This document shows, piece after piece, positions 9,115 to 17,510 of a DNA stretch of 64,000 nucleotides (position 1 is the first letter of the stretch; every line of letters starts with the position of its first letter). The translations under genes were made by a program, and so were the position numbers. Origin of the DNA: Geodermatophilus pulveris (lineage in GTDB: Bacteria; Actinomycetota; Actinomycetes; Mycobacteriales; Geodermatophilaceae); NCBI RefSeq assembly GCF_900188375.1, contig NZ_FZOO01000002.1, forward strand, positions 372,001 through 436,000, written 5' to 3'. The notes beneath the pieces are model-generated. The model had not been told where the DNA came from and made no database searches. It worked only from the letters and a program-made list of their open reading frames with translations.

Positions 9115-10008
9115 ATGCCGCAGGGCACGGTGAAGTGGTTCAACGCCGAGAAGGGCTTCGGGTTCATCGCCCCCGACGACGGGGGGCGTGACGTCTTCGT
9201 CCACTTCTCCGCCATCGCCGACGAGGGCGGGTTCCGCTCCCTCGACGAGGGCCAGCAGGTGGAGTTCGAGGCGAGCGAGGGGCAGCGCGGGCCGCAGGCG
9301 GACTCGGTGCGGCCGCTGGGGGGCGCCCCGCGGCGCCCGGACGCCGGGTACGGCCGGGACCGCGACCGCGACCGCGACGGCGGCCGTGGCCGGGAGGGTG
9401 GCCGGGACGGCGACCGGGACCGGCGGCCGCCGTCGCGCGGCGGGCGCAGCACCGGGACGGTGACCTGGTTCGACGACGGCAAGGGCTTCGGGTTCATCAC
9501 GCCCGACGACGGCGGGGCGGACGTGTTCGTGCACTTCTCCGCGATCGCCGACCGCGGCGGCTACCGCAGCCTGGAGGAGGGCCAGCAGGTCGAGTTCGAC
9601 CTCACCCAGGGGCAGCGCGGCCCGCAGGCCGAGGACGTGCGCCCGGCCGGGCGCGGCGGCGGTGGCGGCGGCCGGGACGCGGGCCCGCGGGGCGGCGGGT
9701 ACCGCGACGCCGGCCGCGAGCGCAGCGGCGGCGGCCACCGTGACGCCGGCCGGGACGCCGGCCCGCGGGCCGGCGGCGGTCGCCGCCCCTCGGGCGGCGG
9801 TCAGGCCAACGGCACGGTGAAGTGGTTCAACGCGGAGAAGGGCTTCGGCTTCATCGAGCCCGACGACGGCGGGCCGGACGTGTTCGTGCACTACTCGGCG
9901 ATCTCCGACCGGGGCGGCTACCGCAGCCTGGACGAGGGCCAGCGGGTGGAGTTCGAGGCCAGCGAGGGGCAGCGGGGCCCGCAGGCCGACCGGGTCGACC
10001 CCGCCTGA
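9115..10008 (+). CDS. Protein with three cold-shock domains and RG/RD-rich linkers
   Basis: A 297-residue nucleic-acid-binding protein built from three cold-shock domains at about 3-67, 113-177 and 232-295. Each holds the RNP1 core KGFGFI (residues 13, 123 and 242) and an RNP2-type VFVHF/Y (27, 137, 256). The first and third open with VKWFNAEKG, the second with VTWFDDGKG. The two linkers are low-complexity: about 70-112 with repeated RD dipeptides, about 178-230 with G, R, D and A in RG/RDAG patterns. Ordinary bacterial Csp proteins are single domains of about 67 residues. CSD proteins melt RNA structure or act as transcription antiterminators. An AGGAG site precedes the ATG. It ends at a strong hairpin facing a convergent flavoprotein gene. 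Confidence 0.93.
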   Translation: MPQGTVKWFNAEKGFGFIAPDDGGRDVFVHFSAIADEGGFRSLDEGQQVEFEASEGQRGPQADSVRPLGGAPRRPDAGYGRDRDRDRDGGRGREGGRDGDRDRRPPSRGGRSTGTVTWFDDGKGFGFITPDDGGADVFVHFSAIADRGGYRSLEEGQQVEFDLTQGQRGPQAEDVRPAGRGGGGGGRDAGPRGGGYRDAGRERSGGGHRDAGRDAGPRAGGGRRPSGGGQANGTVKWFNAEKGFGFIEPDDGGPDVFVHYSAISDRGGYRSLDEGQRVEFEASEGQRGPQADRVDPA

Positions 10009-10015
10009 GCAGCAT

Positions 10016-10053
10016 CGGCCGCCGGCACCGCCACCCCGCGGTGCCGGCGGCCG
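10016..10053. terminator. Bidirectional hairpin terminator
   Basis: A perfect 16-bp stem (10016-10031 with 10038-10053) around a six-base loop. It lies between the end of the cold-shock gene and the end of the convergent flavoprotein gene. It has no T-tract, as is common in high-GC actinomycetes. Confidence 0.75.
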
Positions 10054-10060
10054 GCGCGGG

Positions 10061-11437
10061 TCACAGCAGCCGGACGTCGGCCTCCACGGCCTCGAACGCC
10101 TTGCGGGCGGCGATGAGCACCGGGTCCCAGACAGGGGCGAACGGCGGGGCGTAGGACAGGTCCAGGGAGAGGATCTCGTCGACGCCCATCTCGTTCCAGA
10201 TGCAGATGGCCAGCGCGTCGACCCGCTTGGCGGCGGCCTCCTTGCCGACGACCTGGGCGCCGAGCAGCCGGCCGCTGCGCCGCTCCGCGATCATCTTCAG
10301 CCGGATCGGCTGGGCGCCCGGGAAGTAACCGGCCTTGGTGGTGGAGTCGACGACGGCGGTGACGAACTCGAACCCGGCCGCCTCCGCCTCGGTGGTGGAC
10401 AGCCCGGTGCGCGCGGCCTCCAGCTCGCAGATGCGGGTGATGGCGGTGCCGATGACGCCGGGGAAGGTCGCGTAGCCGCCGCCGATGTTGATCCCGGCCA
10501 CCCGGCCCTGCTTGTTGGCGTGCGTGCCGAGGGCGACGACGACCCGCTGCCCGGACAGCCGGTGCACCGACTCGACGCAGTCCCCGGCCGCCCACACGCC
10601 CTCGGCCTCGGTGCGCATCCGCACGTCGACGGCGATGCCGCCGGAGGTGCCGAGCGGGATGCCGGCCTCCTGCGCCAGCCGCACGGCCGGCCGGACGCCG
10701 AGGCCGAGCACCACCAGGTCCGCGGGCAGCTCCCGGCCGCTGGCGGTGACCACCGCGCAGGCCCGGCCGGAGGCGTCGGTCTCCACCGCCGCGACCGCGT
10801 CGGAGAGGACCAGCTCGATGCCCTCCCGGCGGACCGCGTCGGCGATGTGCTCCCCGACGTCGGGGTCGAAGGTGCCGACGGGGGTGGCCGACATGTCGAC
10901 GACGGTCACGTCCAGCCCGCGCACCCGGCAGGCCTCGGCGATCTCCAGGCCGATGTAGCCGCCGCCGACGACGACCACCCGCTGCACGTCGCCGTCCTCC
11001 AGCTCGGCCCGCAGCGCCGCGCCGTCGTCCAGGGTCTGGACGCCGTAGACGCCGGCCGCGTCGACGCCGGGCACCGGCGGGCGCATGGGCACGCTGCCGG
11101 TGGCGTACACCAGCTCGTCGAACGGCTCGGTGCCGCTGCCGCCGTCGGTCAGGCCGCGCCAGTGGACGACGCGGCGGTCCAGGTCGATGCCGGTGACCTC
11201 GGTGCGCATCCGCACGTCGATGCCGTTGGCGCGGTGCTGCTCCGGCGTCCGGGCGATCAGGTCGGCCTCGGAGTCGACGGCGCCGCTGATCCAGAACGGG
11301 ATGCCGCACGCGGAGTACGACGTCGCCCGGCCGCGCTCGAACATCACCACGTCGAGGTCCGGCTGCCGCTTCCTCGCCTGCGACGCGGCGCTCCCGCCCG
11401 CGGCGTCCCCACCGATCACGACCACGCGTCTGCCCAC
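10061..11437 (-). CDS. FAD-dependent pyridine nucleotide-disulfide oxidoreductase (CoA-disulfide reductase / NADH oxidase type)
   Basis: A 458-residue flavoprotein of the single-cysteine branch of the disulfide reductase superfamily. The N-terminal FAD fold is RRVVVIGGDAAGGSAAS. The active-site Cys is C44 in SYSACGIPFWI, the signature of CoA-disulfide reductases and NADH oxidase/peroxidase. A second Rossmann motif, VVVVGGGYIGLEIAE, binds NAD(P)H, and the ATG-type motif LGLGV plus WAAGDC follow. The C-terminal dimerisation domain ends in YAPPFAPVWDP, also typical. Likely substrates are CoA disulfide, persulfide or oxygen; they cannot be separated by sequence alone. GTG 11435-11437 was chosen because it puts the FAD motif at the N-terminus. 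A longer reading to 11527 would add an unstructured extension and overlap the divergent small gene's start. Confidence 0.88.
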   Translation of the reverse strand: MGRRVVVIGGDAAGGSAASQARKRQPDLDVVMFERGRATSYSACGIPFWISGAVDSEADLIARTPEQHRANGIDVRMRTEVTGIDLDRRVVHWRGLTDGGSGTEPFDELVYATGSVPMRPPVPGVDAAGVYGVQTLDDGAALRAELEDGDVQRVVVVGGGYIGLEIAEACRVRGLDVTVVDMSATPVGTFDPDVGEHIADAVRREGIELVLSDAVAAVETDASGRACAVVTASGRELPADLVVLGLGVRPAVRLAQEAGIPLGTSGGIAVDVRMRTEAEGVWAAGDCVESVHRLSGQRVVVALGTHANKQGRVAGINIGGGYATFPGVIGTAITRICELEAARTGLSTTEAEAAGFEFVTAVVDSTTKAGYFPGAQPIRLKMIAERRSGRLLGAQVVGKEAAAKRVDALAICIWNEMGVDEILSLDLSYAPPFAPVWDPVLIAARKAFEAVEADVRLL

Positions 11438-11502
11438 GTCCCGGGACGGTAGGTCGTCCGGGGCGCGGCCGCTCGCCCGCGGTCCGGAGCCGCCCCGGGG
11501 TC

Positions 11503-11508
11503 TAGCGT
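11503..11508 (+). promoter_or_regulatory. Leaderless-type -10 box
   Basis: TAGCGT sits six bases before the ATG at 11515, the spacing expected when transcription starts at the start codon. This fits the TANNNT rule known for actinobacterial leaderless genes. Confidence 0.55.
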
Positions 11509-11514
11509 CGGTGC

Positions 11515-11658
11515 ATGACCGTGCCACCCACCCCGGGCCCGCCGTCGCCGTCGCCGTCCCCCGTGGACCCCGTGCCGCCGCCGGAGCCGGCCCCCTACCC
11601 GGTGCCCGGCCCGGCCGACCCGACCGCCCCGCCGCCGTCCGGCCCCCAGCCGGTCTGA
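11515..11658 (+). CDS. 47-residue proline-rich small protein
   Basis: A small protein made almost wholly of Pro, Ser, Val and Gly (PPEPAPYPVPGPADP in the middle). It has no hydrophobic segment and no known domain. Support comes from the TAGCGT box at the leaderless distance and from the clean ATG-to-TGA frame. It is divergent from the flavoprotein gene, with only 77 bases between the two starts. It might be a real microprotein or a chance frame in proline-codon-rich DNA. Confidence 0.4.
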   Translation: MTVPPTPGPPSPSPSPVDPVPPPEPAPYPVPGPADPTAPPPSGPQPV

Positions 11659-11823
11659 TCCGCCGCGCCGCCTGGTGGGGGCACCGTTCCCGGAGTCGAT
11701 CACGGGCTTGCTGCCGGTCGGGGCGGCGTGTCCGCGCATGTCCCGTGCACCAGGCCCATGATCATCGAGCGGCGGGTCCGCCCCGGCGCGTCGGGCCCGC
11801 CGCGCCGCCTGGCAGGGTCGCCC

Positions 11824-12546
11824 GTGCCGCCCGGCGTCCTGGGCCGGCGGCGGGGAGGACTGCGGGCGGAGGCGGGCGTGGCGGGGTCGACGGGAGCCGA
11901 CCGGGGGTGGCGCGAGGGGGTGCGCGACGGCACGCCCTACGCCGCGGCGACGTTCGTGCTCGCCGTGTCCTTCGGGGTGGTCGCCGTCGACCTCGGCGTG
12001 CCGGCGGTCGCCGCGGTGGTGATGTCGGCGGTGGTCTACTCCGGCTCGGCCCAGTTCGCCGCGGTGGGCATCGCCGCGGCCGGCGGCGGGCTCGCCGCCG
12101 CCGTGGGCGCCGCGGCGCTGGTCAGCTCCCGCTTCCTGCCCATGGGGTTCGCGCTGGGGCCCTCGCTGCACGGCAGCCGGCTGCGCCGGGCCGTCGAGGG
12201 CCAGGCGACCGTGGACTCCGCGTGGGCGATGGCCGCCCGCGGTGACGGCCGCTTCGACCGCCGGTACCTGTTCGGCCACTCCGGCACCCAGTACGGGGCC
12301 TGGGTGCTGGGCACCGCCGTGGGCGTGTTCGTACCCGGCCTGGACAGCCGGGCCCTCGGCCTGGACGCCGTGTTCCCGGTCTTCTTCCTCGCCATCCTGG
12401 TCGCCGAGGTGCGCGACCGGCTGCGGTTCGGGGTGGCGCTGGCCGGCGCGGCGATCGCCCTGGCACTGGTGCCGGTGTCCCCGCCGGGACTGCCGGTGCT
12501 CGCCGCGACCGCCGCGGCACTGGCCGGGCTGCGGGCCGGCCGGTGA
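11824..12546 (+). CDS. azlC: AzlC family branched-chain amino acid exporter subunit
   Basis: A 240-residue polytopic membrane protein, the large subunit of the AzlCD exporter (LIV-E family). Conserved features are YAAATFVLAVSFGVVA near the start, the VVYSGSAQFAAVG segment, LVSSRFLPMGFAL, and the later GHSGTQYGAWVLGT. Five to six hydrophobic spans follow one another. The start is uncertain: GTG 11824 gives a short N-terminal tail; an earlier ATG at 11758 is in frame but adds a basic extension. The stop overlaps the azlD start (GTGA at 12543-12546). In Bacillus the pair confers 4-azaleucine resistance and in Corynebacterium BrnFE exports branched-chain amino acids and methionine; the same role is inferred here. 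Confidence 0.88.
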   Translation: MPPGVLGRRRGGLRAEAGVAGSTGADRGWREGVRDGTPYAAATFVLAVSFGVVAVDLGVPAVAAVVMSAVVYSGSAQFAAVGIAAAGGGLAAAVGAAALVSSRFLPMGFALGPSLHGSRLRRAVEGQATVDSAWAMAARGDGRFDRRYLFGHSGTQYGAWVLGTAVGVFVPGLDSRALGLDAVFPVFFLAILVAEVRDRLRFGVALAGAAIALALVPVSPPGLPVLAATAAALAGLRAGR

Positions 12547-12863
12547 GCACCGCGACCGTGTGGGCGCTGGTGGTGCTGTGCGCGCTGGGCACCGCGCTGA
12601 TCCGCGGCGTGGGCCCGGCGGCCACCGGCGACCGGGCCCTGCCGGCGCCGGTCGTGCGAGTGGTGGTGCTGCTGTCCGCGGCGCTGCTGGCGGCCCTGGT
12701 CGTGACCACCGCCCTGGCCGACGGCGACCGGCTGGCCGTCGGCGCCGACACCGCCGGCGTGGCCGTCGCCGGGCTGCTGCTGTGGCGCCGCGCCCCGGTG
12801 CTGCTCGCCGTCCTCGCCGCGGTGGTGGTGACGGCGGGGCTGCGCGCCGCCGGGGTGCCCTGA
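12543..12863 (+). CDS. azlD: AzlD family exporter subunit
   Basis: A 106-residue membrane protein with three to four hydrophobic segments, the small partner of AzlC. It begins STATVWALVVLCALGTALIR, continues with the VVRVVVLLSAALLAALVV helix, and ends in AVVVTAGLRAAG. Length and hydropathy match AzlD/BrnE. GTG at 12543 overlaps the azlC stop by four bases, which implies translational coupling and equal synthesis. Seven bases after its stop lies the convergent glycosylase gene. Confidence 0.88.
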   Translation: MSTATVWALVVLCALGTALIRGVGPAATGDRALPAPVVRVVVLLSAALLAALVVTTALADGDRLAVGADTAGVAVAGLLLWRRAPVLLAVLAAVVVTAGLRAAGVP

Positions 12864-12870
12864 CCGCCCG

Positions 12871-13395
12871 CTACGGCTCCTCGCGCAGCCGCCGGTAGAC
12901 CCGGGCGAGGTCGGGCAGCTGGTAGTGGGCGTTGAGCCCGCTGGGGTTGGGCACCACCCAGGTCCGGGCGCCTCCGACCCGCTCGTCCTGGCGGCCGAGC
13001 ACCGCGCGGGGGCGGCCGAAGCCGGTGCGGTACGCGGTGACGCCGAGGACGGCGAGCACCCGCGGCCGGTAGCGCGCCACCAGCGCGTCGAGGGCGGCGG
13101 CGCCCTCGCGCAGCTCCTCGGTGGTGAGCTCGGCGGCGGTGCGGGTCGGGCGGTCGGCCAGGTTGGTCACTCCCAGGCCGTGGGCCAGCAGCTCGAGGTC
13201 CTCCTCGGGGGCCAGCCGCCGGGGGGTGAAGCCGGCCAGGTGGATGGCCGGCCAGAACCGGTTGCCCGGCCGGGCGAAGTGGTGGCCGCGGGCGGCCGAG
13301 GTCAGCGACGGGTTGATCCCGCAGAACAGCACGTCCAGGTCCGGGGCGATGACGTCGCGCAGCGGCTTGCCCGGCACCCCGGCGAGGGTAGCCAC
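12871..13395 (-). CDS. mug: Mug-type mismatch-specific DNA glycosylase
   Basis: A 174-residue member of the uracil-DNA glycosylase superfamily, family 2 (Mug/TDG). The catalytic loop is LFCGINPS, with the Asn that defines G:T/G:U glycosylases. The C-terminal DNA-intercalation motif is NPSGLNAHYQ. The middle includes GVTNLADRPT and the VLGVTAYRTGFGR strand. It removes uracil, ethenocytosine or thymine from mismatches in base-excision repair. GTG 13393-13395 gives a short N-terminus directly before the conserved GKPLRDVIAP segment. It is divergent, 36 bases apart, from the sigma-like fusion gene. Confidence 0.9.
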   Translation of the reverse strand: MATLAGVPGKPLRDVIAPDLDVLFCGINPSLTSAARGHHFARPGNRFWPAIHLAGFTPRRLAPEEDLELLAHGLGVTNLADRPTRTAAELTTEELREGAAALDALVARYRPRVLAVLGVTAYRTGFGRPRAVLGRQDERVGGARTWVVPNPSGLNAHYQLPDLARVYRRLREEP

Positions 13396-13431
13396 GGCGC
13401 CGGCCGGGGCGCGCGGCGCACACTGGCCGGC

Positions 13432-15048
13432 ATGACCGACGGCCCCGACGCGGCCTTCCGCCGCTTCGTCGCCGCCGAGCGCGACACGCTGCTCGCCGAG
13501 GCGCTGCGGCTGACCGGCGACCCGGACCGGGCCGAGGACGCCGTCCAGCGCGCGCTGGCCCGCACCCGGCTGCACTGGGGGCGGCGCGGCGCCGACCCCG
13601 CGGCCACCGCCGCCGACGCGCTGCCCGCCGCCGCCGACCGCGGCGGGCAGCTGCTGGAGTCCCTCGACGACCGGCCGCCGCCGGTCCGCGGCCCGGCGGC
13701 CGGCTGGCGGCTGGACGCCGACGCGGCCGCCACCGACGCCCTCGGCCGGGCCCGGCGGCAGCGCCGGCTGCGCACCGGCGGCCTGGCCGGCGCCGCGCTG
13801 GCCACCCTGGTGGCCGCCGTCCTGGTCGTGCCGGAGGCGCCCGGCGGGCCGCCTGCGGCACCGGCCGGCCGGGCGGCGCCGGAGCGGCCGGCCGAGGTGG
13901 AGGTGCTCACCGGGCCCACCCGCGGCTCGCTGGCCGGGGACGCGGCGGTCGTCGGGGCCGCCCGCAGCGCCGACTGGGGGCCGCTGACCCCGCCGCCGGT
14001 GGCCGAGCGCCAAGTCGTCCTCGCCACCGACACGCCGCACGGCCGGGTGGTCCTGGTGGCCGGCACGGTGGAGGGCGACGTGCGCGGCGTGTGGCTGACC
14101 GGCCCGGCCGGCGCCCCGGTCGAGCAGCTGCGCCCGTACGTGCCGCAGACCCTGGGTCCCCACCGGCCGGCGGCGCTGCTGGTCGGCGGGCCCGGGTCGG
14201 CGTCCCTCGTCGTGGTCACCGCCCCCGGCGACGAGGTGCAGGTCTCCCCGCGGCTGCAGGTGGGCCCGCGCGGCACGGTGGGCCGCACCTACGACCCGGT
14301 CCCCTCCGACGGCGGCCTCGCGGTGACCGCCGTCCCGACCACCGCGGCCGGCACCGGCACCAGCGTCCGGGTGCTGCGCGGCGGCGCGACCGTGTACCGC
14401 GCCGCGGTGGCCGCCGCCGACCTCCCCGCCGGCCCCGCCCAGGTGCCCCCGCTGGACCCGCTGGACCCGCTGCGGCCGGCGGCCGTCCGGCCGGCGGACC
14501 GGCTGGTGACCGAGGCGCTGACCGCGATCGCCGTCCCGCTCGGCGCGGAGCCCGCCGCGCTGGAGCCGCAGCTGCTGTGGTCCGGGGTCCTGCCGATGCC
14601 CGAGGTCCCGGGCAGCGTGGCGGTCGTGGTGGGCCGCAGCCCCGGCGGCGGACTGGTCGTCACCACCCGCGCCGGGCAGCTCGGCTCCGGGGGCGCCGGG
14701 CGGACGGTCGGGTGCGGGGTGTCCACGCCGCCGGGGGCGACGGAGGTGGCCGGCCTCGTCGTGGCGCGGGTGTGCGACCTGTCCTCCCCGGAGGCCGAGC
14801 CGTCCGCGGAGGGCCGCTGGCTGGTCGTCACCGCGCCGGCGCCGGCCACCGCCGCCGCCGTCCTCGACGCCCGCGGCGGCGTGCTGGCCACCGTGCCGCT
14901 GCCCGACGGCGGCGGGGCGGTGCTGCTGCCGCCCGGGGCGCGCGGGGTGCGCACCCTCGACGCGGCCGGCGCGGCGCTGGCCGAGGTGCCGGTGAGCGCC
15001 GTCGCCACCGAGCCGTTCGGCGACTACGGCTCCGGCGAGGTGCGCTGA
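13432..15048 (+). CDS. ECF-sigma-region-2-like N-terminus fused to a membrane anchor and large exported domain
   Basis: A 538-residue protein of unusual design. Residues about 9-50 (FRRFVAAERDTLLAEAL, then LTGDPDRAEDAVQRALAR) look like sigma-70 region 2 of SigE/ECF factors of the actinobacterial SigE-5 type. Region 4 is absent; instead come an Ala/Pro-rich tract and one membrane helix at about 115-133 (basic before, ending VLVVP). About 400 residues follow, rich in Val, Gly, Pro and beta-prone blocks, with a pair of Cys (VGCGV, VARVCDL) that could form a disulfide outside the membrane. No catalytic motif was recognised. The orientation would put the sigma-like part inside and the long domain outside, like an anti-sigma or sensor. 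The ATG follows a CACACT box seven bases before it. Confidence 0.6.
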   Translation: MTDGPDAAFRRFVAAERDTLLAEALRLTGDPDRAEDAVQRALARTRLHWGRRGADPAATAADALPAAADRGGQLLESLDDRPPPVRGPAAGWRLDADAAATDALGRARRQRRLRTGGLAGAALATLVAAVLVVPEAPGGPPAAPAGRAAPERPAEVEVLTGPTRGSLAGDAAVVGAARSADWGPLTPPPVAERQVVLATDTPHGRVVLVAGTVEGDVRGVWLTGPAGAPVEQLRPYVPQTLGPHRPAALLVGGPGSASLVVVTAPGDEVQVSPRLQVGPRGTVGRTYDPVPSDGGLAVTAVPTTAAGTGTSVRVLRGGATVYRAAVAAADLPAGPAQVPPLDPLDPLRPAAVRPADRLVTEALTAIAVPLGAEPAALEPQLLWSGVLPMPEVPGSVAVVVGRSPGGGLVVTTRAGQLGSGGAGRTVGCGVSTPPGATEVAGLVVARVCDLSSPEAEPSAEGRWLVVTAPAPATAAAVLDARGGVLATVPLPDGGGAVLLPPGARGVRTLDAAGAALAEVPVSAVATEPFGDYGSGEVR

Positions 15049-15123
15049 CCACCCCCAGGGACTCCCCTCGCCGGTGTGACCGGGGTCACGTTCTGGGCCC
15101 GACGTCCCAGCTCAGGAGGACCC

Positions 15124-16299
15124 ATGGACCGGCTCCGCTTCGGCACCTTCCTCGCCCCGTTCCACCCCGCCGGCGAGAACCCCACCCTCGCCCTGCAGCG
15201 GGACCTCGAGCTGGTCGAGCACCTGGACCGGCTGGGCTACGACGAGGCCTGGATCGGCGAACACCACTCCGCGGGCACCGAGATCATCGCCTCGCCGGAG
15301 ATCTTCATCGCCGCCGCCGCCGAGCGGACCCGGCACATCAGGCTGGGCACCGGCGTCACCTCGATCGCCTACCACAACCCGCTGTGGGTGGCCGAGCGCA
15401 TGGTGCTGCTGGACCACCTGACCCGCGGCCGGGTCATGCTCGGCTGCGGCCCGGGCTCGCTGCCCACCGACTCGATGATGCTGGGCCTGACGCCGACCGA
15501 CACCCGCGAGCTGCTCGAGGTGGACCTCGACATCATCATGCGGCTGCTGCGCGGTGAGACGGTCACCGAGCAGACCAAGACGCACACCTTGGTCGACGCC
15601 CGGCTGCACCTGCGGCCCTACACCCAGCCGCGCTTCGACGTCGCGGTCGCCGCCGTCGCCTCCCCCACCGGCCCGCGGATGGCCGGCCGGCACGGGGTCG
15701 GGCTGCTCTCGATCGGCGCGACCCTGTCCAAGGAGGGCTTCGACGCCCTGGCCCAACACTGGAACGTGGTCCAGGAGCGGGCCGAGGCCCACGGGCAGAC
15801 GGTCTCCCGCCGGGACTGGCGGCTCGTGGGGCTCATGCACATCGCGGAGACCCGGGAGCAGGCCTACGCCGACGTGCAGTACGGCATCGAGGCGTGGTTC
15901 CGGTACTTCCAGAAGACGGCCGCCTTCCCGCAGATGGCCGTCGAGGGCGGCGACGCCAAGGAGATGATCGACTTCATCAACGAGGCCGGGATCGGCGCCA
16001 TCGGCACGGTCGAGGACGCCCGCGCCCAGGTGCAGAAGCTGTGGGACCAGTCCGGCGGCTTCGGCTGCATGCTGCTGCTCGGCCACGAGTGGGCCAACCC
16101 GCAGGCGACCCGGCGCTCCTGGGAGCTCATCGCCCAGCACGTCATGCCGCACTTCCAGGGCGGCGAGGTCTCGCACGCCCAGCGGTCGCTGGACGCCAAG
16201 GAGCTGGCGATGGGCAAGCGGGAGGACTACGCCGCCGCGCAGCTGCAGGCGGTCGCCACGATGACCGAGCGGTACGAGAAGGAGAAGGCCGGCCGCTGA
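15124..16299 (+). CDS. LLM class flavin-dependent monooxygenase (limonene-monooxygenase-like)
   Basis: A 391-residue bacterial-luciferase-fold enzyme that would use reduced flavin (FMNH2) and O2. Family features: RFGTFLAPFHPAGENPTLAL at the N-terminus, the conserved WIGEHHSAGTEI active-site block, a TGVTSIAYHNPLWVAER strand-turn, and the GRVMLGCGPGSLPTDS phosphate-binding loop. The C-terminal RSWELIAQHVMPHFQ is typical of limonene 1,2-monooxygenase and alkanal monooxygenase alpha-like groups. A strong AGGAGGA ribosome site lies four bases before the ATG. The gene is alone, between the sigma-like fusion and the convergent DUF3616 gene. Substrate cannot be told from sequence; terpenes or long-chain ketones are family guesses. 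Confidence 0.88.
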   Translation: MDRLRFGTFLAPFHPAGENPTLALQRDLELVEHLDRLGYDEAWIGEHHSAGTEIIASPEIFIAAAAERTRHIRLGTGVTSIAYHNPLWVAERMVLLDHLTRGRVMLGCGPGSLPTDSMMLGLTPTDTRELLEVDLDIIMRLLRGETVTEQTKTHTLVDARLHLRPYTQPRFDVAVAAVASPTGPRMAGRHGVGLLSIGATLSKEGFDALAQHWNVVQERAEAHGQTVSRRDWRLVGLMHIAETREQAYADVQYGIEAWFRYFQKTAAFPQMAVEGGDAKEMIDFINEAGIGAIGTVEDARAQVQKLWDQSGGFGCMLLLGHEWANPQATRRSWELIAQHVMPHFQGGEVSHAQRSLDAKELAMGKREDYAAAQLQAVATMTERYEKEKAGR

Positions 16300-16336
16300 C
16301 CCGCGCGGCCCGCGGCGGCGCGGACACCCCGGCGGC

Positions 16337-17404
16337 TCAGGCCGGCGCCCGCTCCGGGAGCCGGACGACGTCGGCGGTGACCGCGCCGTCCGGGGACAGC
16401 CGGCCGGGCGCGGGGCTGTCGTAGACGACCAGCAGCCGCGGGTCCGCCGGCGGACCCACCAGGCCGATGCCCTCGGCGTGGTCGTCGCCCTCGCCGTGGG
16501 GGAGGTCGAGCTCCCGGGTGAGCCGCTCGCCGCGGACCACCCGCGGCGGGTCGCCGGCGAGGGCGCCGTGCCACCGGTACAGGTGCACCGGGCCGTCGAG
16601 GTCCATGGTGGGGCCGGCCAGCACGAGCAGGTCGTCGCCGTGCGGGCACAGGTCGCGGACGCCCAGGCCGCGCATGCGCAGGACGAACGTGCGGTACGGG
16701 CGGCCGTCGGCGAAGCTCCGCAGCCGCAACCGCCCGGGCGCGTCCTCGTCGGGCTCGGGCTGCACCTGCAGGACGACGGCCCAGCCGCGCAGCACCGGGC
16801 CGCGCAGCCCCAGGAACACCCGTGGGCCGGCCACGGCGATGCCCTCGACGTCCAGGCCGTTGTCCTTGCCGGGGATGGGCAGGAACGGGGCCAGGAGCTC
16901 GTCGTCGGCGAGCAGGTCGCGCAGGTCGGGGCCGGCGGCGCCGAAGACCGCGGCGCCCTCGGCCACCGGCGTGGGCAGCCCGTGCACGTCCTGGACCGGG
17001 ATGCGGAGCAGGACCTGCCGGTTGGGCTGGCCGCTCACCCTGGCCAGCCGGCGCAGCGCCCGCTCGTCGTCGTGCTTCTCCTTGACCTTGCGGCGGCGCA
17101 GGCTGTGCGAGCCCACCGCCCAGAGGAAGGGCCCGTTGCGGGCCAGGCCCTCGATGTCGGCCTCCTCCTCGTCGTCCGCGGAGCCGGGCAGGTCGACCAG
17201 GTCGGCGAGCCGGAACGTGGTGTGGCCGCCGAACCCGGCCGGCTCGCGGGGGTCGTCGGCGACCAGGCGCTCGATCGTCGCGGTCTCGTCGCCGGCCACC
17301 CAGAGCACCGGGCCGTCGCTGCGGACCGCCGAGAGGTTCGTGTGCGTCCCGGCTGCCCGCGCCGTGTCCCCGAAGTGCAGCTGCACCGTCCGCTCCACCG
17401 TCAC
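16337..17404 (-). CDS. DUF3616 domain protein
   Basis: A 355-residue soluble protein matching the DUF3616 family, predicted to be a beta-propeller-like fold. Recurrent blades are seen as LSAVRSDGPVLWVAGDE, IEGLARNGPFLWAVGSHS, VEGIAVAGPRVFLGLRG and RDLCPHGDDLLVLAGP. A conserved RGPVLRGWAVVL and DHAEGIGLVG lie in the C-terminal half. No signal peptide is seen. GTG 17402-17404 or the GTG two codons later (17396-17398) are both possible starts. Function of the family is unknown. It is convergent with the monooxygenase gene and lies downstream of the LysR gene on the same strand, 106 bases away. Confidence 0.85.
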   Translation of the reverse strand: MTVERTVQLHFGDTARAAGTHTNLSAVRSDGPVLWVAGDETATIERLVADDPREPAGFGGHTTFRLADLVDLPGSADDEEEADIEGLARNGPFLWAVGSHSLRRRKVKEKHDDERALRRLARVSGQPNRQVLLRIPVQDVHGLPTPVAEGAAVFGAAGPDLRDLLADDELLAPFLPIPGKDNGLDVEGIAVAGPRVFLGLRGPVLRGWAVVLQVQPEPDEDAPGRLRLRSFADGRPYRTFVLRMRGLGVRDLCPHGDDLLVLAGPTMDLDGPVHLYRWHGALAGDPPRVVRGERLTRELDLPHGEGDDHAEGIGLVGPPADPRLLVVYDSPAPGRLSPDGAVTADVVRLPERAPA

Positions 17405-17510
17405 GGCCGACAGCCTGGCACGGCGGCGCCTCGCGTCCCCCGAGGCGTCCAGGCGACCCGCCGCCCCCTGGAGGCGGTACGCGGAGGCCGGACGCCACGG
17501 CGTCCCCCGG

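Noticed and set aside
13432-15048. A standard ECF sigma factor
   Set aside because: Region 4 is missing and a membrane helix plus a long outer domain take its place. It cannot bind a -35 element in the usual way.
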